7,783 bases of DNA from Desulfovibrio sp. (GTDB lineage Bacteria > Desulfobacterota > Desulfovibrionia > Desulfovibrionales > Desulfovibrionaceae): assembly GCA_020217165.1 (NCBI GenBank), contig JAIWOE010000176.1:1-7783 (forward strand), given 5' to 3'. Below the pieces are notes generated by a model. It saw only the letters and a program-made list of their open reading frames with translations. It was not told the origin of the DNA and did not search any database. The position numbers were made by a program, and so were the translations under genes. Positions 1-5,111 of this stretch are shown here, one piece after another (position 1 is the first letter of the stretch; the number at the start of each line of letters is the position of its first letter).

Positions 1-4
1 CCCC

Positions 5-33
5 TTGACCATCTCCAGGCCCTCAAGCATACC
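5..33 (+). promoter_or_regulatory. Possible sigma-70-type promoter for the CsgG-like gene
   Basis: TTGACC (5-10) matches five of six bases of the -35 consensus. Exactly 17 bases later comes CATACC (28-33), which shares only the ATA core with the -10 consensus. Transcription would start near base 40, giving a leader of about 50 bases before the ATG at 92. The weak -10 and the lack of sequence upstream of the window keep confidence low. Confidence 0.25.
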
Positions 34-53
34 CCAAGGGCGGCTATCTTGGG
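33..53. repeat. Inverted repeat upstream of the CsgG-like gene
   Basis: CCCAAG (33-38) and CTTGGG (48-53) form a perfect 6-base inverted repeat around a 9-base spacer, between the possible promoter and the start codon at 92. It could be an operator, a leader hairpin, or the terminator of a gene outside the window. There is no T-run after the second arm, so a classic intrinsic terminator is unlikely. Confidence 0.3.
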
Positions 54-91
54 AAGACGCACACCCTCCCGCCTGCCATGTGAGGATCTTC

Positions 92-1222
92 ATGTCTTCC
101 AAAACCTTGCTGACATCTTTCCGCTCCGCCCTCATAGTTCTTTTTTGCACATGCGCCGTACTGCCTTGGGAGGCCCTGGTTGCCCCTGCCGCGGGCAATC
201 CGGGACGCCCGCGGGTGGTGGCCATCATGGCTTTTGAATTTCTGGGGGAATCCACCCGCATCCCGGCCAACACCACCGCGGCTGCGGTGCCTGGCGCCAC
301 CCACCGTGGCCGTATGGTCACGGAAATATTCACCACCGAGGCCGTGCGCAGCGGCGTGTTCCAGGTGGTGGAACGCAGCGTGCTGGAAAGCGTGTTGGCG
401 GAGATGGAATTCGGCGATGCCGGCCTTTCCGGCTCCGCGGCGCAGAAAATCGGCCGCATGGTCAATGCCGACGCCGTCCTTTCCGGTGCTGTTTCGGAGT
501 ACCGAGGGGAACTGCGCATCGACGCCCGGCTCATCAACGTGGCCGACGGCCGGGTGATCCTGGCGGACAAGGCCTTCTCCAAGGACACCCTGCCCTCCAT
601 TTCCGACGCTGTGGAGGAAGTGTTGGAAAAGATGGCCGACGCCCTGGCCCCCACGGGCACCCCAGACGCCCGTTCCCTGGCCAACGCCCCCGTGCGGGCC
701 CCCCGGCCGCAGCAGACGCCCTCCCCAGACCTTCCCCGGCAGGACCACTCCAGACCTGACCACCGGGAGGGTCCGGCCCCCGCGCAGCCCCTGCCGGCCA
801 CGGCCCTGCGCATTTCGGCGTCTTCCTTTGATGCCCCCACGGAACAGGCCAGCTTCGAACCCGGCAATGTCATTGACGGCGACCCCACCACCGCCTGGGT
901 GGAGGGCGGCAGCGAGGGCGGCCCCGGCGAATGGCTGCAGCTCTCCTTTGACACCCCCCGCCACGTGACGGAGATCCAGTGCGTCAACGGCCTGGGTTCG
1001 CCACTGCTTTTTCCACAGTACAGCCGCATCAAGGAGCTGGAGGTGGAGCTCTCCACGGGCAGGATCCTCCGCGTCAGCCTGGCCGATTCCTTCCTGTGGC
1101 AACCGGTGGTGCGGGTGGACGCACCGGTGGAGTGGATCAAGCTGCGCATCGTGTCCGTGTTTCCGGGCCAGCGCTGGGAGCGGGCGGCGCTGTCCGAACT
1201 GGAAATCACCGCCCGCCAGTAA
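92..1222 (+). CDS. Secreted CsgG-like protein with C-terminal NADase-type glycan-binding (discoidin-like) domain
   Basis: The predicted protein has 376 residues. The ATG at 92 is chosen because TGAGGA (81-86) lies 5 bases upstream and the product then begins with a signal peptide: a basic start, a hydrophobic stretch at about 13-24, and a likely signal peptidase I site after an A-P-A near residue 33. An in-frame TTG at 5 would bury that signal. Residues about 41-185 resemble the CsgG/FlgO/LpoB group of periplasmic and outer-membrane proteins, with a VVAIMAFEF strand, a VFQVVERS segment, and an ADAVLSGAVSEY segment followed by RLINVADGRVI. Residues about 188-237 are a proline-rich linker. Residues 238-376 match the F5/8-type-C-like domain called NADase-type glycan-binding, with VIDGDPTTAWVEG at 260-272 and GEWLQLSF after it. 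No lipobox is evident. The likely role is in the envelope, with a C-terminal carbohydrate- or surface-binding module; the ligand is unknown. Confidence 0.85.
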   Translation: MSSKTLLTSFRSALIVLFCTCAVLPWEALVAPAAGNPGRPRVVAIMAFEFLGESTRIPANTTAAAVPGATHRGRMVTEIFTTEAVRSGVFQVVERSVLESVLAEMEFGDAGLSGSAAQKIGRMVNADAVLSGAVSEYRGELRIDARLINVADGRVILADKAFSKDTLPSISDAVEEVLEKMADALAPTGTPDARSLANAPVRAPRPQQTPSPDLPRQDHSRPDHREGPAPAQPLPATALRISASSFDAPTEQASFEPGNVIDGDPTTAWVEGGSEGGPGEWLQLSFDTPRHVTEIQCVNGLGSPLLFPQYSRIKELEVELSTGRILRVSLADSFLWQPVVRVDAPVEWIKLRIVSVFPGQRWERAALSELEITARQ

Positions 1223-1226
1223 GGAG

Positions 1227-1250
1227 GGTGGCTAGGCTACTTCCGCCACC
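1227..1250. terminator. Possible bidirectional hairpin at a convergent gene junction
   Basis: GGTGGC (1227-1232) and GCCACC (1245-1250) can form a 6-base-pair stem over a 12-base loop. The alternative register GGGTGG (1226-1231) with CCACCC (1249-1254) also pairs. It spans the 9-base gap between two convergent genes and overlaps the cyclase stop codon. Neither strand has a T-run, so this is only a candidate for a non-classical terminator. Confidence 0.25.
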
Positions 1251-1816
1251 ACCCGGCAGGGCAGGCCGGTGCCGCCGGCGTCGAACCAGGCAACCTGGAG
1301 GGTGAAGGCCGTTCCGACCGGCACGTCCTCCAGCTGCCGCAGGTTTTCGATGACATAGGCCCCGCCGCGTTCGCAGTGCTCATCCACGGCGCGGTGATCC
1401 TCGCCGGGGCGCAGGCCCCCTGCATCCACCCCGATAAACCGCACCTTTCGCTGCAACAATTCGTTGATCACCTCCCACGACAAAACCAGCGGGTGCGCCA
1501 GATACGCCGCGCTCCCGTAGCCGTGCCTGGCCATGGCCCCTGTGTGGAACAGCACGGCGTCGCCGGGCTGCAGCAGGGTCAAGGGCAGATCCTCGCGCAC
1601 AATCTCCCGGGTGTCGGACCAGGGCCGGACATCGAAGCACAAGGCTCTGGGTCTAGAAAATTCAAGGGGAATCTCGCTGCCGAGCAGCCGGTCCACATGC
1701 GTTCCCACATGCCCTTGGGCAATGAGATCCGCCGCCCGGACGGCGGCCGGCGTTTTTTCTTCCATCACGGACAAGGGGATATTGGTTCGCACGGGCAAGG
1801 AAAGATCAATCAGCAT
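1232..1816 (-). CDS. Cyclase-family metal-dependent hydrolase (kynurenine formamidase-like)
   Basis: The predicted protein has 194 residues and is cytoplasmic, with no signal peptide. The start at 1816 is chosen because AGGAG (plus-strand 1825-1829) lies 8 bases before the ATG and the product then opens with MLIDLSLPV, the usual beginning of this family. An earlier in-frame start at 1861 would add 15 unrelated residues. The family (PF04199) includes bacterial arylformamidase KynB and isatin hydrolase, which use a metal centre to hydrolyse amide or lactam-like bonds. Visible family landmarks are H36-x-G-T-H40-x-D42, HTGAM at 91-95, IGVDAGGL at 128-135, H147, and VIENL at 155-159 with E157. The usual motif continues D-x-P-x-H, but here position 46 is Gly, so one expected metal-ligand histidine is missing. 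No kyn genes are nearby, so the substrate cannot be named. It is transcribed away from the AraC-family gene, which probably controls it. Confidence 0.88.
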   Translation of the reverse strand: MLIDLSLPVRTNIPLSVMEEKTPAAVRAADLIAQGHVGTHVDRLLGSEIPLEFSRPRALCFDVRPWSDTREIVREDLPLTLLQPGDAVLFHTGAMARHGYGSAAYLAHPLVLSWEVINELLQRKVRFIGVDAGGLRPGEDHRAVDEHCERGGAYVIENLRQLEDVPVGTAFTLQVAWFDAGGTGLPCRVVAEVA

Positions 1817-1824
1817 GACAATTG

Positions 1825-1829
1825 CTCCT
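1825..1829 (-). promoter_or_regulatory. Ribosome binding site fixing the cyclase start
   Basis: On the minus strand this reads AGGAG, 8 bases before the ATG at 1816. It supports that start over the longer in-frame alternative at 1861. Confidence 0.7.
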
Positions 1830-1891
1830 GAAACATGGTGCTGCGGGCGGCGTCTTGCCATGACCCGCCGGGAGTTGCATCATGCCCTGGA

Positions 1892-1923
1892 CTGGCCCGG
1901 CCCGGGTACCCCGGCCACGCCAG
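1892..1923. promoter_or_regulatory. 32-base near-palindrome between the divergent cyclase and AraC genes
   Basis: All arms share the same centre, between 1907 and 1908. They are CTGGC (1892-1896) with GCCAG (1919-1923), GGCC (1899-1902) with GGCC (1913-1916), and the perfect palindrome GGGTACCC (1904-1911). Thirteen of sixteen base pairs match. The site lies 76 bases from the cyclase ATG and 84 bases from the regulator ATG, where an operator of a divergent pair would be expected. AraC-family proteins often bind direct rather than inverted repeats, so the site could serve another factor or form a leader hairpin. I see no confident -35/-10 pair in the rest of this GC-rich 191-base region. Confidence 0.5.
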
Positions 1924-2007
1924 ACAATGCCGTCCGGCGGCCAATCTGCATGGACCGCCAGACAGCCGCCGCCCCTGCCTGAATGGACCTGAGCGAGGAC
2001 GTACGCA

Positions 2008-2931
2008 ATGCCCCCGGACTTTGACCTGCTGGCTACCTCCTTTCAATGGGCCAAGGACCCACACTGGCTGGCCCTGGCTGCGCCGCTGGTACTGGCCGAT
2101 CATGGCCGGGCTGATCTGGCCCCCGCCAGCACGGTACAGACGGAACACGCCAACACCGGGCAGCTCCTGCACAGCCATGCGCTGGGGCAGTTGTTTTTCC
2201 TGACCCGGGGATTGTGCGCCTTGGAGCAGGCTGCCGCGCGATGGAGCGTGCCGCCTGGGCTGATGGGCTGGATTCCACCGGGCGTGCCCCACCGGGCTTT
2301 GGACCACGGCCCGGTGGAAGGCTGGAGCCTCTACCTTGCTCCGAAGCACTGCGCCACCCTGCCACCCCGGGCCTGTGGGCTGGAGTGCTCCAGCCTGGCG
2401 CCGCTGCTCTTGCAGCGTCTGGCCACGGACACGCCAGGGGCTGCGAACTCCGCCGGTCTGATTGCAGATGCCAGAGAGGCGCCGCCCCCCGCCGCGCTGT
2501 CCGGAGCCCGCCGCCTGAGGGACATGGCCCCTGCCCAACGTAGGCTTTTCCATGTGCTGCTGGACGAGTTGCGCCTTGCCCGACCGGCCACGCACCACCT
2601 GCCGCTCCCGAACGATTCCCGCTTCGCCCCCATGCTGCGCGTACTCCTGGATACCCCAGCCGATCCGCGCCCCATGGAAGACTGGGCCGCCATGGCCGCC
2701 ATGAGCGCACGTTCCTTCAGTCGCATCTTTGCCCGGGAGGCTGGCATGCCCTTTGCCGCATGGCGGCGCATGCTGCGGCTGATGCGGGGGCACGAACTGC
2801 TGGCCGAGGGCATGTCCGTGCAGGAAGCCGCCTGGGCCGTGGGGTATCAAAACGTCAGCGCCTTCATCGCCGGGTTCCGCCGCCTGTATGGGCAGACGCC
2901 TGCAGCGGGGCATTCTAGACGACCACGCTGA
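2008..2931 (+). CDS. AraC-family transcriptional regulator (NimR/YeaM-like)
   Basis: The predicted protein has 307 residues, usual for the family. The ATG at 2008 is preceded by AGGA (1996-1999) with an 8-base spacer. The N-terminal part (about 40-135) looks like an AraC-type cupin sensor, with H55-S-H57, a GQLFFLTRG strand and IPPGVPHRA. The C-terminal part (221-300) is the two-helix-turn-helix DNA-binding domain: WAAMAAMSARSFSRIF in the first unit, then MSVQEAAWAVGY, SAFIAGFRRLYG (284-295) and a proline at 298. The W-R-x-x-L-R-L-M-R stretch between the units and SAFI-x-x-FRR resemble the NimR/YeaM branch, whose members often regulate a neighbouring gene in response to a small molecule. The most likely target is the divergent cyclase gene, perhaps with autoregulation. 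The inducer cannot be read from the sequence. Confidence 0.9.
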   Translation: MPPDFDLLATSFQWAKDPHWLALAAPLVLADHGRADLAPASTVQTEHANTGQLLHSHALGQLFFLTRGLCALEQAAARWSVPPGLMGWIPPGVPHRALDHGPVEGWSLYLAPKHCATLPPRACGLECSSLAPLLLQRLATDTPGAANSAGLIADAREAPPPAALSGARRLRDMAPAQRRLFHVLLDELRLARPATHHLPLPNDSRFAPMLRVLLDTPADPRPMEDWAAMAAMSARSFSRIFAREAGMPFAAWRRMLRLMRGHELLAEGMSVQEAAWAVGYQNVSAFIAGFRRLYGQTPAAGHSRRPR

Positions 2932-2972
2932 GGAATGCGCCCAACGCGCTGTACAGATTCTGCCTTCTCTGC

Positions 2973-3044
2973 TACGTTAGATAAGAGGAGAGGCAATTCG
3001 TCGCCCATGTGGCTGGCCGTGGCTGGCTATCTTATCGTCACGTA
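2973..3044. repeat. Imperfect long inverted repeat upstream of the lipoprotein gene
   Basis: The left arm is TACGT (2973-2977), two bases, then GATAAGA (2980-2986). The right arm is TCTTATC (3030-3036), three bases, then ACGTA (3040-3044). That gives 7 + 5 matched pairs with a small internal asymmetry and 43 bases between the arms. It occupies the most AT-rich part of the 158-base gap between the AraC stop and the lipoprotein start, ending 45 bases before the ATG. It could be a pair of binding sites for one factor or a leader RNA stem. No convincing promoter hexamers were identified in this gap. Confidence 0.4.
3009..3027. repeat. Tandem direct repeat inside the inverted repeat
   Basis: GTGGCTGGC occurs at 3009-3017 and again at 3019-3027, a period of 10 bases (about one helical turn). 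It sits in the spacer of the larger inverted repeat. The copies are perfect, but with only two units chance is possible. Confidence 0.35.
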
Positions 3045-3078
3045 ATCCTCATTGCGCGCTGCCTGAGCATGCTCCGGC

Positions 3079-3085
3079 AAGGAGG
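3079..3085 (+). promoter_or_regulatory. Ribosome binding site fixing the lipoprotein start
   Basis: AAGGAGG is a near-perfect Shine-Dalgarno sequence, 4 bases before the ATG at 3090. It argues against the in-frame starts further upstream (3009, 3069). Confidence 0.75.
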
Positions 3086-3089
3086 CTCC

Positions 3090-3443
3090 ATGCGCCCCGT
3101 ACACCTGATGCCCCTGTTCCGCACCGCACCTGTTCTGAAGACGCTGACGGCCGCGCTACTGTTGCTGGGAGTCCTGACTGGTTGCACGGCCGTGGTGGTG
3201 GACGAGCCCTATGTGTACCGGCCGACTCCGCCGCCGCCGGCGGTCATCGTCCTGCCCGGCGAGACCTACGGCGCCCCGCCGCCGGATCGCAACCGCGTCA
3301 ACCGCCGTTTGTCCGTGTGCACGGCCAATTATAACAACTGTATGGCCTCTTGCAACGCCTTTGCTAATCCATCGCAGCGGGCCCTGTGCGTAAGCCAGTG
3401 CAACGCCGCCATGCAGCAGTGCCGCAGCCGGTCCCTGGAATAG
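3090..3443 (+). CDS. Small predicted lipoprotein with a symmetric six-cysteine domain
   Basis: The predicted protein has 117 residues; I do not recognise a named family. Residues 1-31 form a lipoprotein signal peptide ending L29-T-G-C32, so Cys32 should be lipidated and the protein anchored in the inner or outer membrane facing the periplasm. Residues about 44-66 are proline-rich (PTPPPP, APPPD). Residues 77-111 hold six cysteines at 77, 84, 88, 100, 104 and 111. The spacing is C-x6-C-x3-C-x11-C-x3-C-x6-C, which reads the same in both directions. The intervening residues are rich in Ala, Asn and Gln and look helical, suggesting an antiparallel helical hairpin held by disulfides. The spacing of the inner four resembles the twin CX3C pattern of small mitochondrial TIM chaperones, but homology is not implied. 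It is the first gene of a four-gene run, with 24 bases before the next start. Confidence 0.8.
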   Translation: MRPVHLMPLFRTAPVLKTLTAALLLLGVLTGCTAVVVDEPYVYRPTPPPPAVIVLPGETYGAPPPDRNRVNRRLSVCTANYNNCMASCNAFANPSQRALCVSQCNAAMQQCRSRSLE

Positions 3444-3467
3444 GGATTGTTTCCTACGGAGCGCGCC

Positions 3468-4517
3468 ATGACGACCTCGTCCATCCCTCCCGGTTCTTCC
3501 TCGCCGTCTGCCCCGGCTGCTGGCGCCGCCCGGCGCCGCAGGCTGGGCGAGCTCCTGGTCACGGCCAAGCTCATCAGCCCGGAACAGCGCAACAAGGCCC
3601 TGGACGAGGCGCGCCGGCACAAGATGCGCCTGGGGCAATATCTGGTGCTGCAGAAGGTCATCAAGGAAATCCACCTGGTGAAGGCCATCAGCTTTCAGCT
3701 CAAGGTGCAGATGTACACCCCGGCCAAGCACCCACTGGACGGAGCGGTGCGTGAGGTGCTCTCCAGGGCCTTTGCTGTGCAGGGCAACCTGTGCCCGGTG
3801 TTCCGGGCCGGGGACGTGCTGCATGTGGCCATGCTGGACCCCACGGACATGCACACCGTGGACGAGATCGTCTTTGCCACAGGGCTGGACGTGGAACCCC
3901 TCATCTGCACCAGGAGCCAGCTGGACGAGCTGCAGGCGGCCCTGTACGGCGTGGCCTCCCCCGCCGGAACGTCGACCCCGGCCGTGACCGCGGCCGCACC
4001 CACCGTGGGCCTGGAGTTGAAAGACCCCATTGACCTGGACGCCGTGCAGCGCCCAGGCGCCTTCGCCTCGCCCCAGGGCCTGGCCAGTAATCGGATGGCC
4101 GGCAGTCGCCCGGCCGCGCCTCCCCCTGTTCCCGAGATCCTTGATATTGAAGACGTGGCCCTGACCCGTGACCTCTCCACGACTCCCGCCGCCGGCGATA
4201 CCCAGCCCTCCCTGGAGCTGGGGGCCACGGGCGGTGGGGAAGACGCCATTCCGTATGTCGATGTGTTGGCCATAGAGGATGCAGCCCCCTCGCAAACCGC
4301 GCCCGGGGAAACGAGCCACGGGGATACGGCCAGCGCCCCCCCGGACATCCTGGTGCGGGACGCCTTTTTGACCCGGCGCATCCAGGCCGTGGCCGGCGTG
4401 AAGTACGAGCGCGCCGAGGTGGTGCGCGCCGCCCTCATGCTGGGGCTGGCGGTGCTGGAGGAAGAACCCGGGTTGGTGGCGGCCCTAAACCCCCACACCC
4501 GCGACCCATGGCGTTGA
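3468..4517 (+). CDS. Stand-alone MshEN (GspE N-terminal) domain protein without an ATPase domain
   Basis: The predicted protein has 349 residues. The ATG at 3468 follows GGAG (3458-3461) with a 6-base spacer; an in-frame TTG at 3447 has no such site. Residues 25-161 match the N-terminal domain of type II secretion and type IV pilus ATPases (MshEN, PF05157), which in MshE binds cyclic di-GMP through two tandem 24-residue motifs. Here those motifs start at R25-L-G and R54-L-G, separated by the expected 5 residues. The second keeps its final Gln (Q77), but the Gly normally at motif position 10 is Lys in both (K34, K63), and the first ends in Ala. Binding is therefore plausible but uncertain. No Walker motifs follow. 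Residues 162-291 are a Pro/Ala/acidic low-complexity linker, and 292-349 form a predicted strand plus two helices. It is probably a cytoplasmic sensor or adaptor. Its 3' end overlaps the next gene by 10 bases. Confidence 0.82.
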   Translation: MTTSSIPPGSSSPSAPAAGAARRRRLGELLVTAKLISPEQRNKALDEARRHKMRLGQYLVLQKVIKEIHLVKAISFQLKVQMYTPAKHPLDGAVREVLSRAFAVQGNLCPVFRAGDVLHVAMLDPTDMHTVDEIVFATGLDVEPLICTRSQLDELQAALYGVASPAGTSTPAVTAAAPTVGLELKDPIDLDAVQRPGAFASPQGLASNRMAGSRPAAPPPVPEILDIEDVALTRDLSTTPAAGDTQPSLELGATGGGEDAIPYVDVLAIEDAAPSQTAPGETSHGDTASAPPDILVRDAFLTRRIQAVAGVKYERAEVVRAALMLGLAVLEEEPGLVAALNPHTRDPWR

Positions 4518-5041
4518 ACGAGCCCGGCGACACCGGCCAACCCGCATCCCCGGCGCACGCATTGCCGGAGGTGGCCCTTGAAGCCCGGCTGGAGCAGATG
4601 CTCGCCCGGCTCAAGGCGGACGGGCATCGCCTGACCCCGCAACGGGTGAGCATCCTGCGCGTGCTGGCCGAGAGCGAGGGCCACCCCTCCGTGGAGCAGG
4701 TGCACCAGCGCGTGCTGACCCGCTTTCCCAACACCAGCCTGGCCACGGTGTACAAGACCGTGACCCTACTCAAGCAACGCGGGGAAGTACTGGAACTTGG
4801 CTTCAGCGAGCTGGACAATCGGTACGACGGGGCGCGGCCCACGCCGCATCCCCACCTCGTGTGCACCGGCTGTGGGGCCATCCTTGATCCCCCGGACCAC
4901 GAGGCCCACGGCCTGGCCCTGGAGGAAATGGCCCGGCGCATCGCCGCCGAGACCGGCTACGCCATCGCCACCTTCCGGCTGGATTTTTACGGCCTGTGCC
5001 CGGCCTGCCAGGGGCGGACCGTTCCGCCCGCCGAATCCTGA
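4508..5041 (+). CDS. Fur-family metalloregulator, PerR-type
   Basis: The predicted protein has 177 residues, slightly long for the family because of about 25 extra N-terminal residues. The winged-helix DNA-binding half includes GHRLTPQRVSILRVL (39-53) and N75-T-S-L-A-T-V-Y-K-T-V (recognition helix). The structural zinc site is CTGC (C119, C122) plus CPAC (C164, C167). The regulatory site has H59, D107 (in RYDG), H114, H116 and D127, the same kinds of ligand and nearly the same spacing as H37, D85, H91, H93 and D104 of Bacillus subtilis PerR. The Asp at 107 is the residue usually taken to favour PerR over Fur. A peroxide-sensing repressor is therefore the best call, though Zur-like or other metal sensing cannot be excluded. 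The ATG at 4508 lies inside the end of the preceding gene and has no clear Shine-Dalgarno site, which suggests translational coupling. A later ATG at 4598 has GGAG only 3 bases upstream. Confidence 0.9.
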   Translation: MALNEPGDTGQPASPAHALPEVALEARLEQMLARLKADGHRLTPQRVSILRVLAESEGHPSVEQVHQRVLTRFPNTSLATVYKTVTLLKQRGEVLELGFSELDNRYDGARPTPHPHLVCTGCGAILDPPDHEAHGLALEEMARRIAAETGYAIATFRLDFYGLCPACQGRTVPPAES

Positions 5042-5093
5042 GGCCGGCTGCCATCTCGACAGCTCCGGGCATCTGGCGTAGTGGAGGGGCAAC

Positions 5094-5099
5094 AAGGAG
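5094..5099 (+). promoter_or_regulatory. Ribosome binding site deciding the protease start
   Basis: AAGGAG lies 12 bases before the ATG at 5112 and 18 before the ATG at 5118. The in-frame TTG at 5100 touches it directly and cannot use it, so 5112 is preferred although the spacing is somewhat long. Confidence 0.55.
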
Positions 5100-5111
5100 T
5101 TGCCTCACACC

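Noticed and set aside
1..91. A possible end of an upstream plus-strand gene (TGA at 6-8)
   Set aside because: Only one codon would be visible, so nothing supports a coding call.
44..1102. A 352-codon open frame on the minus strand opposite the CsgG-like gene
   Set aside because: Its translation is Gly/His/Arg-rich and domain-less; the plus-strand gene has a signal peptide, ribosome site and two recognisable domains.
1220..1228. A strong Shine-Dalgarno-like AAGGAGG right after the CsgG-like stop
   Set aside because: No start codon with an open coding frame follows at a suitable distance; the next gene is on the opposite strand. Probably chance.
2937..2949. Small GCGC/GCGC hairpin after the AraC-family stop
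   Set aside because: Only four base pairs and no T-run; too weak to call a terminator.
3447..3467. Upstream TTG start for the MshEN gene
   Set aside because: It has no ribosome site, whereas the ATG at 3468 has GGAG at a good spacing.
3156..4319. A 387-codon open frame on the minus strand opposite the lipoprotein and MshEN genes
   Set aside because: It spans two well-supported plus-strand genes and their intergenic gap, and its product is compositionally biased with no motifs.
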